DNA of 64,000 bases. It comes from UBA4416 sp036676295 (GTDB lineage: Bacteria; Bacteroidota; Bacteroidia; B-17B0; Aurantibacillaceae). The DNA lies in contig JAKFDE010000064.1 of the NCBI GenBank assembly GCA_036676295.1, forward strand, positions 124,001 to 188,000, written 5' to 3'. The position numbers and the translations under genes were made by a program. The notes under the pieces were generated by a model that was given only the letters and a program-made list of their open reading frames with translations, ran no database searches and was not told where the DNA came from. Positions 9,618 through 18,033 of the stretch are shown here, one piece after another (position 1 is the first letter of the stretch; every line of letters begins with the position of its first letter).

Positions 9618-9625
9618 CAAATATA
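9618..9625 (-). promoter_or_regulatory. -7 element TATATTTG of the peroxidase gene
   Basis: The minus strand reads TATATTTG, a full match to the Bacteroidota -7 consensus TAnnTTTG, ending 4 bases before the ATG. A TTTG lies 17 bases upstream of it, suitable as the -33 element. Transcription would begin at or next to the start codon. Confidence 0.65.
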
Positions 9626-9759
9626 TAGGAATTAAGCAAATACAAATTTCACCTACAACGATTAAAACTGATAAAATAAGTTAACATATACTCTAAAAAC
9701 CGATAAATTACCCTTTGAACCTTTTATGTATAAAGCCATCTAAAACTGTGTAAAAATGA

Positions 9760-9767
9760 TAAATTTG
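9760..9767 (+). promoter_or_regulatory. -7 element TAAATTTG of the CPBP protease gene
   Basis: Full match to TAnnTTTG, ending 6 bases before ATG 9774. It overlaps the earlier in-frame ATG at 9756, which argues that 9774 is the real start. Confidence 0.55.
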
Positions 9768-9773
9768 TATAGT

Positions 9774-10754
9774 ATGGAATTACAAGAAGATATTCAGATA
9801 GCGGCTTATGATAAAAGCCCCTTTACCAATCGTTTTTTAATAAAAGGCTTTAGCACCGGATTAAATAAGTGGTGGTTGTATTTAGGTGGAATTGCAGCAG
9901 CCTTTTTAGGATATGTCACTTTTCAATTTATTATGATGGTTCCTCTCATGTCCGCTGCCTTAAGCAATGGCATTAAAATGGAGCAAATCATCGATAATCC
10001 CAATATCATATTTAACCCGGATGCAGTAGGAATGAATCGCTCATTATTACTGGCTTTAATGATGGGCATGTTCGTATTTACCCTATTGTTTTTTTGGTTA
10101 GCCTTAAAACTCTTTCATAAAAAAACATTAGTTTCAGTAATTACTGCCTTTGAAAAAATTCGTTGGAAGCGTTATTTCTTTGCCTTCGGAATATGGGCTA
10201 CTTTATTAATTGTATTAACAGTAGTAGGTTATTTTGCTTCTCCCGGAGACTTTGAAGTGCATTTTGATCTTGGAAAATTCATGGTATTGTTAGTTGTAAC
10301 TCTTATTTTTATTCCCATACAAACAGCTACTGAAGAAATTCTATTTAGGGGTTATTTAATGCAAGGTATTGGCTTAGCTTTTAAAAATGCTATTGCTCCT
10401 TTGATGATCACATCCATTTTATTTGGGTTAATGCATGCTTCAAATCCCGAAGCTAAAGCGCATGGTTTATTGATCATGATGCCTTATTATATTTTCTTTG
10501 GTGCTTTTTTAGGGATGTTGACCTTATTGGATGAAGGCGCTGAATTGGCAATGGGCATTCATTGTGCCAATAATTTACTATCCAGTTTATTGGTATGCTC
10601 CAAAAACTCAGTCTTACAAACAGACGCTATCTTATACACATCCTCTGAAAATCCGGGTGGTGAATTTGGTATTTGGATCGTGATGGCAGCTATCTGCTTT
10701 TTTATTCTTTATAAAAAATACAAATTATCTAACTGGAATTTATTAATTCGTTAA
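9774..10754 (+). CDS. CPBP family intramembrane metalloprotease
   Basis: Multi-spanning membrane protein of 326 residues of the CPBP (CAAX protease/Rce1-like, Abi) family. The three conserved motifs are visible: EEILFRG, FGLMHASN, and the His/Asn pair in MGIHCANN. About eight membrane segments are predicted. Bacterial members are putative proteases, some involved in bacteriocin self-immunity; no bacteriocin genes are nearby, so the substrate is unknown. An in-frame ATG at 9756 would add six residues but sits upstream of and inside the likely promoter. It lies 9 bases before the M61 peptidase gene, so the two may be cotranscribed. Confidence 0.88.
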   Translation: MELQEDIQIAAYDKSPFTNRFLIKGFSTGLNKWWLYLGGIAAAFLGYVTFQFIMMVPLMSAALSNGIKMEQIIDNPNIIFNPDAVGMNRSLLLALMMGMFVFTLLFFWLALKLFHKKTLVSVITAFEKIRWKRYFFAFGIWATLLIVLTVVGYFASPGDFEVHFDLGKFMVLLVVTLIFIPIQTATEEILFRGYLMQGIGLAFKNAIAPLMITSILFGLMHASNPEAKAHGLLIMMPYYIFFGAFLGMLTLLDEGAELAMGIHCANNLLSSLLVCSKNSVLQTDAILYTSSENPGGEFGIWIVMAAICFFILYKKYKLSNWNLLIR

Positions 10755-10763
10755 ACCTCAATT

Positions 10764-12611
10764 ATGATGAAGCAAGCTTTCTTTTTTATATCCGCCTTAT
10801 TTTCTATTAGTCAATTATGTGCTGACGGAGATTATCGTTATTATGTAGATCTAACATCGGTAAACAATGATAAACTCACGATTAAATTAACTCCACCTGA
10901 CATTACCGAAAACGAAACGGTGTTTATGTTTCCGGCTATGGTTCCCGGAACCTATGATGTGTATGACTTTGGACGCTTTGTATCTAATTTTAAAGCCGAA
11001 GGAAAAGATGGAAAAATCATTACCATTGAAAAATTGGATAAAAATTCTTACAAACTTTCGCCTGCCAATGCCATTAAAGAAATTAGCTATGAGGTAGAAG
11101 ATACTTGGGATACAGACATTAAAGAAAAATTTGTATTTGAACCGGGCGGAACAAATATTGAAGAAGGGAAAAACTTTTCGTTGAATACTCATGGTTTTTT
11201 TGGTTACTTTAAAAATAAAATAGAGGCTAATTTTATATTAGAGATCAGTAAGCCAAAAGGCTTTTATGCATCAACCGCTCTAACCAATATCACAAATGGT
11301 GAAACAAAAGATGTGATCTCTGTTTTCAACTATCATGATCTGGTAGATTCTCCAATTATGTATTGTATACCTGATACAGCCAGTATTCAAATTGGTAAAT
11401 CACAGATTTTAATTTCAGTTTATTCTCCAAACAAAGTCTTAACTTCTGATTTTATTGCCCGCAACTTACACGAATTATTATTTGCTCAAGCCGAATACTT
11501 GGGTGGAGAATTGCCTATAAATAAATATGCTTTCTTGTTTTATTTTTCTGATAAAGCTACTTTAAGTGGCGCATCAGGGGCATTGGAACACTCCTACTCT
11601 TCTTTTTACGTTTTACCTGAAGCTGACACCGCAGCTTTAGCCCAGGAGATCAGAGATGTAGCCGCACACGAATTTTTTCATATTGTTACACCGCTCAATA
11701 TCCATTCCAAAGAAATTGGTGAATTTGATTTTAATAATCCGGGTATGAGTAAACACCTTTGGTTGTATGAAGGCTTAACCGAATATGCAGCTCACCACAT
11801 GCAGGTAAAAACAGGCCTCATAGAATTTGATGACTTTTTTAATGTAATGATCGATAAGATGCAAAACTCCCGCGAAAATTATAATGATACTTTACCATTT
11901 ACCGTAATGAGTAAATATGTTTTGGATAAATATAAAAAACAGTACAATAATGTTTATGAGAAAGGCGCCTTGATTGGGATGTGTTTAGATATTATGTTAC
12001 GCTACTACAGTAATGGCAATTATGGCACACAGGATATGATGAAGGATCTGGCAAAACAATATGGAAAAAACAAATCGTTTAATGATGACGATCTGTTTAA
12101 TGATATTGAAAAGTTGAGTTATAAAGAGATCCGTTATTTTTTAAATAATCATGTAGCCGGTAACAAACCTTTACCTTACAAAGAAACCTTTGCCATGGTT
12201 GGTTTAAATTATACCGATAAAAAAGAAGAAGATCAAATTACATTAGGTGGCATTTCTGTAGGATACAACCCCACAACTCAACACTTAGTGGTGGTTAATA
12301 CAGATAAACTGGATGCTTTCGGAAAAAAACTAAAGTTTAAAGAAGGCGATGAGATCATCACTTTCAATAATCGTAAACTTGGTTTAGATAACATGAAAGA
12401 TGTGTTAGGCAGTTTTATACAAAATACCAAAGAAGGAGATAAATTGGTAATTGAAGTATTACGAAAAGACAAAAAAGGAAATGAGTCGACCAAAACTTTA
12501 AAAGCGAAAGTGCAAAAAGTTAAAGTAACAGAAACTGACTTATTAGAAATAAACGAAAGAGCAACAGAACAACAAATAGCTGCCAGAAAAGCGTGGTTGG
12601 GGATTAACTAA
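10764..12611 (+). CDS. M61 family glycyl aminopeptidase-like zinc peptidase with PDZ domain
   Basis: Exported metallopeptidase of 615 residues. A signal peptide ends near residue 20, an N-terminal beta domain follows (about 25-220), then the catalytic domain with GASGALEHS, zinc motif HEFFH at 302-306 and the third-ligand region LWLYEGLTEY near 332-341. A PDZ-like domain occupies about 490-590. M61 enzymes remove N-terminal Gly or Ala; the PDZ domain may bind peptide ends. It follows the CPBP protease gene by 9 bases. No lipobox or T9SS domain, so probably periplasmic. Confidence 0.9.
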   Translation: MMKQAFFFISALFSISQLCADGDYRYYVDLTSVNNDKLTIKLTPPDITENETVFMFPAMVPGTYDVYDFGRFVSNFKAEGKDGKIITIEKLDKNSYKLSPANAIKEISYEVEDTWDTDIKEKFVFEPGGTNIEEGKNFSLNTHGFFGYFKNKIEANFILEISKPKGFYASTALTNITNGETKDVISVFNYHDLVDSPIMYCIPDTASIQIGKSQILISVYSPNKVLTSDFIARNLHELLFAQAEYLGGELPINKYAFLFYFSDKATLSGASGALEHSYSSFYVLPEADTAALAQEIRDVAAHEFFHIVTPLNIHSKEIGEFDFNNPGMSKHLWLYEGLTEYAAHHMQVKTGLIEFDDFFNVMIDKMQNSRENYNDTLPFTVMSKYVLDKYKKQYNNVYEKGALIGMCLDIMLRYYSNGNYGTQDMMKDLAKQYGKNKSFNDDDLFNDIEKLSYKEIRYFLNNHVAGNKPLPYKETFAMVGLNYTDKKEEDQITLGGISVGYNPTTQHLVVVNTDKLDAFGKKLKFKEGDEIITFNNRKLGLDNMKDVLGSFIQNTKEGDKLVIEVLRKDKKGNESTKTLKAKVQKVKVTETDLLEINERATEQQIAARKAWLGIN

Positions 12612-12619
12612 AGAACAGA

Positions 12620-12680
12620 CCTGAGAATTAAGATTTGAGAAGTGAGCTAAAACATTCTCAAATCTCATATCTAACCTCTC
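12620..12680. repeat. Imperfect intergenic inverted repeat (AGATTTGAGAA arms)
   Basis: AGATTTGAGAA (12631-12641) is an exact reverse complement of TTCTCAAATCT (12655-12665), with a 13-base loop. Flanking GAGAAT and CTCATAT words extend it imperfectly. It fills the gap between the M61 and histidine kinase genes. There is no T-run after it, so it is more likely a dispersed repeat than a terminator. Confidence 0.55.
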
Positions 12681-12689
12681 ATATCTTAT

Positions 12690-13718
12690 ATGAATAAAAA
12701 ACAAAATATATACTGGGCTTGTCAAATTAGCGGTTGGACGTTTTTTGCGGCGCTGAATTTATTTTTTTTTAAACTAAGCTACAGTACCAACATTAAAGAT
12801 ATTTTAAACTATTTGATTTGGTTGCCTGTTGGTATTTCTATCACTCATTTTTTTCGTTTTTTATTACAAAAATTCAATGTTTTAAAATTCAACATTTTCA
12901 CGCAAATTCCCATTGTTATTGTTTCGGGATTTATCAACGCCTTTTTATTTTTCTTTTTAACCGTGGGCATTGCCAAGGTATTTGGCATCATTACCTATAA
13001 AATAAATATTGTAGCCGCTTTTTCAAACATTTTAAGTTTAACTGTTATTTTTATTTTTTGGTCATTGATCTATTTTGGTTTTCACTTTTTTGATAATTAC
13101 AAAAAAACAGAAATTCAAAATCTTAAATTAGAAGCAACCACAAAAGAAATTGAATTAAATAAATTAAAATCTCAACTCAACCCTCATTTTATGTTCAATA
13201 GCATGAACAGTATCAGAGCCCTAGTTGATGAAGATCCTAAAAAAGCAAAAGTAGCCATCACGCAGTTATCCAATATTTTAAGAAATACATTGATGATGCA
13301 TAAAAACAAATTCATTTCAGTGGAAGATGAATTAGCCTTAGTGAAAGATTATTTGGAACTAGAGCATATCCGGTTTGAAGAGCGTTTATGTTATTATTTT
13401 GATATTGATCCACAAACCTTGTCTTTAAATATTCCGCCAATGATGATACAAACCTTGGTTGAAAATGGGATAAAACATGGCATCAGTAAATATCCTGAAG
13501 GCGGGGAAATTAAATTAAAAACACAGAAACAAGGCAATGAATTTATGATCGAGATCATTAATACCGGCCAGTTATTCTCATCCACAAAAAGTGATTCCGG
13601 ATTTGGAATAGAAAACACAAAACATCGCTTAGAATTTTTATACGGCAATAAAGCATCTTTTAGTTTGAATAATTTGGACGAAAAACATGTGATCAGTAAA
13701 ATATTAATTAAAAATTAA
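12690..13718 (+). CDS. LytS/YehU-type sensor histidine kinase
   Basis: Membrane histidine kinase of 342 residues (His_kinase PF06580 type). Four hydrophobic segments fill about residues 12-135, followed by a short coiled segment and the phosphoacceptor motif QLNPHFMFNSMNSI with His166. The ATP-binding part shows ENGIKHGISKYPEGG and SGFGIENTKHRLEFLYG. There is no separate periplasmic sensor domain, so the stimulus is probably sensed in the membrane. The partner response regulator begins 12 bases after its stop. Confidence 0.92.
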   Translation: MNKKQNIYWACQISGWTFFAALNLFFFKLSYSTNIKDILNYLIWLPVGISITHFFRFLLQKFNVLKFNIFTQIPIVIVSGFINAFLFFFLTVGIAKVFGIITYKINIVAAFSNILSLTVIFIFWSLIYFGFHFFDNYKKTEIQNLKLEATTKEIELNKLKSQLNPHFMFNSMNSIRALVDEDPKKAKVAITQLSNILRNTLMMHKNKFISVEDELALVKDYLELEHIRFEERLCYYFDIDPQTLSLNIPPMMIQTLVENGIKHGISKYPEGGEIKLKTQKQGNEFMIEIINTGQLFSSTKSDSGFGIENTKHRLEFLYGNKASFSLNNLDEKHVISKILIKN

Positions 13719-13730
13719 AACTTATAAATT

Positions 13731-14444
13731 ATGAAAGCAATAATCATAGATGATGAACGCCTTGCCAGACAAGAGTTAAGAAATTTATTAGCAGCTCACA
13801 AAGAAATTGAAGTGATAGCAGAATGCAATAATGCAGAATCTGCCAAAGAAAAAATAGCTGAATTAAATCCGGATGTTATTTTCTTAGACATTCAAATGCC
13901 CGGAAAATCAGGTTTAGAATTAATAGAAGAAGTATCTGCTTTACCGGATGTGGTTTTTGTAACAGCATACGACGAATACGCTTTAAAAGCGTTTGAAGTA
14001 AATGCTTACGATTACTTATTAAAACCAGTTCAACCGGAACGTTTGGCTGAAACGATCAAAAAATTAACGTTAAAGGAAACTTCTGAAAAGAAAGAAAACA
14101 CAACTCCTTTAACCGAAAACGATCAGGTATTTATTAAAGACGGTGAAAAAACATGGTTTGTACGCTTAAGTAATATTCGCTTATTTGAAAGCGAAGGAAA
14201 TTATGTACGAGTGTATTTTGACAATTACCGCCCATTAATTTTACGTAGCCTAAATAGTTTGGAAGAACGTTTGAATGAAAAAACCTTTTTTAGAGCGAGT
14301 CGTAAACATATTGTGAACTTAAGCTGGGTAGAAAGCATAGAAACCTGGTTTAATGGCGGTTTAATGGTGAAACTAAAAGGCGGCCAGGAAATTGAAATTT
14401 CTCGCCGTCAGGCAGTTAAGTTAAAAGATATGATGAGCCTTTAA
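13731..14444 (+). CDS. LytTR family response regulator
   Basis: DNA-binding response regulator of 237 residues. The receiver domain (1-120) has the acidic pair DDE at 7-9, the phosphoacceptor Asp53 in VIFLDIQMPG, the Thr in FVTAYDEYALKAF and Lys in YLLKPV. The LytTR domain (about 135-235) includes LFESEGNYVRVYF and FFRASRKHIVNLSWVESIE. It is encoded with the upstream kinase, which presumably phosphorylates it. Targets are not evident. Confidence 0.94.
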   Translation: MKAIIIDDERLARQELRNLLAAHKEIEVIAECNNAESAKEKIAELNPDVIFLDIQMPGKSGLELIEEVSALPDVVFVTAYDEYALKAFEVNAYDYLLKPVQPERLAETIKKLTLKETSEKKENTTPLTENDQVFIKDGEKTWFVRLSNIRLFESEGNYVRVYFDNYRPLILRSLNSLEERLNEKTFFRASRKHIVNLSWVESIETWFNGGLMVKLKGGQEIEISRRQAVKLKDMMSL

Positions 14445-14449
14445 CCTAT

Positions 14450-14525
14450 TAAAAAGTTACTGGTTTCTGGTTTGAAGTTGCTAAATTTGCAAACAACTAG
14501 AAACTTGAAATACTTTAACTAGAAA
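14450..14525. repeat. Low-complexity intergenic inverted repeat (ACTGGTTTCTGG / ACTAGAAAC words)
   Basis: The gap after the response regulator contains ACTGGTTTCTGGTTTGAAGT followed by complementary-type words AACTAGAAACTTGAAA and ACTAGAAAT. It forms an imperfect fold-back of about 75 bases. No T-run follows. It resembles the other short fold-back spacers in this window in layout but not in sequence. Confidence 0.4.
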
Positions 14526-14532
14526 TTATAAG

Positions 14533-15060
14533 ATGATTGACGAAAAAGATTTACCGGAAGAATTAAAAGGCGATTTAGTACCTGAAATAGACCCATCAAA
14601 ATTATTTGATGAGAAAGAATACTCAACAATAATTATTGGCGTTGAGGGCATGAATAAAAAAGACACTAATGCGGCTGATTACTTAAGTATTATTGTGAGC
14701 CCTCAAAGAACCCGCGAAGAAAAAGATGAGGCATTAAGTCAATTAAAAGAAAATAATGCTCAAGCTTTTATGTTAAGTGCTATTGCTAAAACCAAAAAGC
14801 TTGAACAAAAAGCACTTGTAGTAGCTGCCTGTTGGGAAACCGGGTTGGATTTCAGTAAGGATTTCCCCGTGTTTATAGATCTAATTTGCACAAACGATTT
14901 TGGTGTATCTTTAGAAGCCTTTACCGTTATACAGGAAATGGAATCGGAGATACCGGAAGATCAATTAAAACATGGGCTGGAGTTGTTACGTAAAGTAAAA
15001 TCGCCAAACCCCTCTGTATTAGATACTATTGCGTTAATTGAACATAAATTAAACAGCTAA
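14533..15060 (+). CDS. Conserved hypothetical cytoplasmic protein, HEAT-like helices
   Basis: Soluble 175-residue protein without signal peptide or membrane segments. The first ~45 residues are acidic; the rest looks like paired alpha helices of the HEAT/armadillo kind (about 60-175, for example REEKDEALSQLKENNAQAF and QKALVVAACWETG). A scaffolding or adaptor role is plausible, but no family is recognised. It lies 4 bases upstream of a small secreted-protein gene and then an acetyltransferase gene, a probable three-gene transcript. Confidence 0.7.
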   Translation: MIDEKDLPEELKGDLVPEIDPSKLFDEKEYSTIIIGVEGMNKKDTNAADYLSIIVSPQRTREEKDEALSQLKENNAQAFMLSAIAKTKKLEQKALVVAACWETGLDFSKDFPVFIDLICTNDFGVSLEAFTVIQEMESEIPEDQLKHGLELLRKVKSPNPSVLDTIALIEHKLNS

Positions 15061-15064
15061 TTTT

Positions 15065-15484
15065 TTGAAAAAAATTCTACATTCACTTTTCCTTGTTGGC
15101 TTTCTATTCATTAGCCATTCCTTTTTATGTCAAGAAGAAGTGAAAAGCATTAAAGTAAAAAAAGAAAACCTCTTTTCTAAAGCAGCTTTTGACGAAACAA
15201 ATTACAAGGTCATTGCCTTTGACCGCTACGGTAATCCACACGAACAAGCAATAAAATCCTTCAGTATAGTATATAGCGAAGGAAAAAATGTTTATGAAGC
15301 GGCTGTAGTTGGCAACACCTTTCCTGAAAAAACTATTAAGTTTTTTACCAAAACAAGATCAAGTGCCACAAAAATTTGTTTAATTAAACTAAAAGCTCAG
15401 GATAAAGATGGACATATAGAAGATCTCCCTGACTTATGTGATATTCTTTTATTTCCTGATTGTAAAAAAGTAAATAAGCACTAA
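15065..15484 (+). CDS. Hypothetical secreted protein (TTG start)
   Basis: Predicted 139-residue exported protein. The TTG start gives a complete signal peptide (KKILHSLFLVGFLFISHSFL) and no ATG or GTG offers an alternative. The mature part is beta-rich and could be a small immunoglobulin-like or GldM-like domain (AFDRYGNPHEQAIKSFSIVY), but this is a guess. Two cysteines near the C-terminus may pair. Its stop overlaps the next gene's start by one base, so translation is probably coupled to the acetyltransferase. Confidence 0.7.
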   Translation: MKKILHSLFLVGFLFISHSFLCQEEVKSIKVKKENLFSKAAFDETNYKVIAFDRYGNPHEQAIKSFSIVYSEGKNVYEAAVVGNTFPEKTIKFFTKTRSSATKICLIKLKAQDKDGHIEDLPDLCDILLFPDCKKVNKH

Positions 15485-16014
15485 TGATCTTAGAAACGGA
15501 CCGCTTAGAACTTTGTAAGATCTCTCCCAATGATGTAGAGTTTATTTTCGAATTACTTAATACACCTACATGGCTTCAATATATTGGCGATAAAGGCATT
15601 AAAACCCTGGCCGATGCCCGTGATTATATTATTACAGGACCAATGGCCAGTTACAATAAACATGGATTTGGTTTATGGTTAATTAAATTAAAACTGGAAC
15701 AAGTTCCTATTGGTATGTGTGGTTTAATACAACGCGATTATTTAGAAGATGTGGATATTGGCTTTGCCCTATTACCTCAGTACACCGAAAAAGGATATGC
15801 CTATGAAGCAGCAAAAGCAACATTAAACTATGCAACAATCAATTTGGCATTAAAAAAAATAGTTGCTTTTACAGATACAGATAATGAACGCTCTGTCTCT
15901 TTATTAAAAAAGCTTGGAATGACATTTGAAAAAATGATCACCATTCCTAATGATAGTGAAAAATTAATGCTATTTTCAACAACATCAGATTTCACTATTG
16001 ACAATTCACTATAA
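15484..16014 (+). CDS. GNAT family N-acetyltransferase (RimJ/RimL-like)
   Basis: Cytoplasmic acetyltransferase of 176 residues, typical size. The N-terminal ETDRLELCKISPNDVEFIFELL is characteristic of the Acetyltransf_3 branch that includes RimJ/RimL. The acetyl-CoA region shows DVDIGFALLPQYTEKGYAYEAAKA, then NERSVSLLKKLGMTFEK. Known relatives acetylate protein N-termini or small molecules; the substrate here cannot be told. Start ATG overlaps the preceding stop (TAATG). Confidence 0.88.
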   Translation: MILETDRLELCKISPNDVEFIFELLNTPTWLQYIGDKGIKTLADARDYIITGPMASYNKHGFGLWLIKLKLEQVPIGMCGLIQRDYLEDVDIGFALLPQYTEKGYAYEAAKATLNYATINLALKKIVAFTDTDNERSVSLLKKLGMTFEKMITIPNDSEKLMLFSTTSDFTIDNSL

Positions 16015-16106
16015 TTGTTTTAATTTCATAATGATAAAAAAGTCTTTCTATAAGTAACCATTACAATAATTACTCGTAGAAGAATAACCAATTAAAAACT
16101 ATTATT

Positions 16107-16400
16107 ATGAAAAACAGAACGCTATCTTTTATCATAATTGCCTTTTTTGCTTTTACTCTAAGCGGAATGGCTCAAACTAAAACACAAACAAAACCGGCTG
16201 CCAAGAAAACAGCTACCAAAAAAACAACGGCTAAGCCCATTAACGTTTATGTTTGCATGGATGGTAAAGATAAATTTTACCACAAATACCGCAGCTGTAA
16301 AAACTTAAACAAATGTTCTAACGAGATCAAAAACGTAAAAAGCGCTCCTGAACTAAAAAAATTCAAGAAAAAATCTTGTATGCATTGCTTTAATTTATAG
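16107..16400 (+). CDS. Small exported Cys/His-rich protein
   Basis: A 97-residue protein: signal peptide ending near ..SGMAQ, a Lys/Thr/Ala-rich linker (about 24-45), and a compact C-terminal domain with the pattern VYVCMDGKDKFYHKYRSCKNLNKC ending CMHC. The YHxxxCxxL and final CxxC spacing resemble the small putative metal-binding module found in some bacterial nuclease and Ada-like proteins, so zinc binding is possible. The linker composition suggests cell-wall or nucleic-acid contact. Function unknown. Confidence 0.72.
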   Translation: MKNRTLSFIIIAFFAFTLSGMAQTKTQTKPAAKKTATKKTTAKPINVYVCMDGKDKFYHKYRSCKNLNKCSNEIKNVKSAPELKKFKKKSCMHCFNL

Positions 16401-16468
16401 TGAGTAGATATAACTATAAATTAGACAGTAAAAGTATTTCCGGCAACCAAAATTTCAAAAAATAGCCT

Positions 16469-16476
16469 TATTTTTG
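16469..16476 (+). promoter_or_regulatory. -7 element TATTTTTG of the CCA-adding enzyme gene
   Basis: Full match to TAnnTTTG ending 4 bases before the GTG start at 16481, implying an almost leaderless transcript. No good -33 TTG is visible at the usual distance. Confidence 0.5.
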
Positions 16477-16480
16477 TGGG

Positions 16481-17875
16481 GTGAAGCAACATTTAACTCT
16501 TCCTATCTTTAATATTATTGCTAACTGCGCCGATCAATTAGGTGTAGATGCTTATGTGATTGGTGGTTATGTGCGTGATATTTTTTTAAAACGTGATAGT
16601 AAGGATATTGATATTGTTACTATTGGCAAAGGTATTGAGTTAGCAGAGTCAGTTCACAAACAATTAGGTGAAGAAGCTCATTTATCTGTCTTTAAAAATT
16701 TTGGTACCGCTCAGGTAAAATTTAAAGATCTGGAAATAGAGTTTGTTGGGGCTCGTAAAGAATCCTACAATCGTCAATCGCGCAAACCCATAGTAGAAAA
16801 TGGTAGTTTGAGTGATGATCAAAACAGACGTGATTTCACGATCAATGCTTTAGCTATTGGGTTAAGTAAAAATAATTTTGGTGAATTGCTTGATCCCTTT
16901 AAAGGGATTGAAGATGTTGCACAGAAGATCATTCGTACTCCTTTAGAGCCTGGAATTACTTATAGTGATGATCCATTGCGTATGATGCGTGCCATTCGTT
17001 TTGCATCTCAGTTAAATTTTACTATTGAACCGGCGTCTTTAAAGGCGATTGCAGATCATAAAGACCGCATCTCTATTGTATCAAAAGAACGCATTACAGA
17101 TGAACTGAATAAGATCATCCTCTCTCCTGTTCCATCTGTTGGTTTCAAATTATTGTTTGACACCGGATTATTACATTTGATATTTCCTGAAATGGTAAAA
17201 TTGTATGGCGTAGAAACGGTTAACGGAAAATCTCATAAAGATAATTTTTACCATACACTGGAAGTGTTAGATAATGTAGCTAAAAAGAGTGATAACCTTT
17301 GGTTACGCTGGTCTGCTATTTTACATGATATTGCCAAACCTGCCACCAAACGTTTTGAACCGGATCATGGATGGACCTTTCACGGCCATGAAGATAAAGG
17401 TGCCCGCATGGTTCCGAAAATTTTCGAATCACTTCGTTTACCATTAAATGATAAAATGAAGTATGTGCAAAAATTAGTGTTATTGCATTTACGCCCTATT
17501 GTGTTAGCTAAAACAGAAATTTCGGATAGCGCTATCAGACGCGTATTATTTGAAGCGGGTGATGATATTGATGACCTGATGAGTTTGTGCGAAGCCGACA
17601 TCACCACTAAAAATCCAAATAAAGTAAAGCGTTACTTACAAAACTTTGAAGTGGTGAGATCTAAACTCAAAGAACTGGAAGAAAAAGATAAGATCCGCAA
17701 CTGGCAGCCCCCGGTAAGTGGCGAAGAAATTATGAGTATTTTCAATTTACAGCCTTGCAAAAAAGTAGGTGATCTGAAAAATGCTTTAAAAGATGCTATT
17801 CTGGATGGTGTAATCCCAAATGAAAGAGAAGCGGCCTTGGAATTTTTAACGGATAAAGCCAAAGAATTTTCTTAA
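16481..17875 (+). CDS. CCA tRNA nucleotidyltransferase with HD domain
   Basis: Class II tRNA nucleotidyltransferase of 464 residues, adding or repairing the 3'-CCA of tRNAs. The polymerase head has GGYVRDIFL (28-36) and the metal-binding DID at 42-44. It is followed by RRDFTINALAIG, DDPLRMMRAIRFASQLNF and the template-like ERITDELNKI. A C-terminal HD domain is present (ILHDIAKP near residue 285, HGHEDKGA), as in many bacterial enzymes with phosphohydrolase activity. The GTG start is 4 bases after a -7 element; no ATG fits. Monocistronic and followed by an intergenic repeat. Confidence 0.95.
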   Translation: MKQHLTLPIFNIIANCADQLGVDAYVIGGYVRDIFLKRDSKDIDIVTIGKGIELAESVHKQLGEEAHLSVFKNFGTAQVKFKDLEIEFVGARKESYNRQSRKPIVENGSLSDDQNRRDFTINALAIGLSKNNFGELLDPFKGIEDVAQKIIRTPLEPGITYSDDPLRMMRAIRFASQLNFTIEPASLKAIADHKDRISIVSKERITDELNKIILSPVPSVGFKLLFDTGLLHLIFPEMVKLYGVETVNGKSHKDNFYHTLEVLDNVAKKSDNLWLRWSAILHDIAKPATKRFEPDHGWTFHGHEDKGARMVPKIFESLRLPLNDKMKYVQKLVLLHLRPIVLAKTEISDSAIRRVLFEAGDDIDDLMSLCEADITTKNPNKVKRYLQNFEVVRSKLKELEEKDKIRNWQPPVSGEEIMSIFNLQPCKKVGDLKNALKDAILDGVIPNEREAALEFLTDKAKEFS

Positions 17876-17882
17876 AGAAAAT

Positions 17883-17959
17883 ACGTCATTACGAACGAAA
17901 CGTATTGTATAATCGCCCTCTAAATCAGATTGCTTCGTCGTACCTCCTCGCAATGACGT
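17883..17959. repeat. Intergenic inverted repeat of the ACGTCATTGCGAGG type
   Basis: ACGTCATT (17883-17890) and AATGACGT (17952-17959) are exact reverse complements bounding a 77-base imperfect fold-back. The right arm reads, on the minus strand, ACGTCATTGCGAGGAGGTAC. This sequence type is a well-known dispersed repeat in many bacterial genomes. Only one copy lies in this window. The left arm is more diverged than the right. Confidence 0.7.
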
Positions 17960-18007
17960 GTAACCAACTTTAAACTTCAACCTCTTTTGATTACAATCTA
18001 TTTTTAT

Positions 18008-18015
18008 TAAATTTG
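18008..18015 (+). promoter_or_regulatory. -7 element TAAATTTG of the ABC ATPase gene
   Basis: Full match to TAnnTTTG, ending 18 bases before ATG 18034. It contains the in-frame TTG at 18013, which is therefore unlikely to be the start codon. Confidence 0.55.
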
Positions 18016-18033
18016 ATACTAAACCTATCTATC

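Noticed and set aside
18013..18033. Earlier TTG start of the ABC ATPase
   Set aside because: The TTG is part of a consensus -7 element, and ATG 18034 gives a clean N-terminus.
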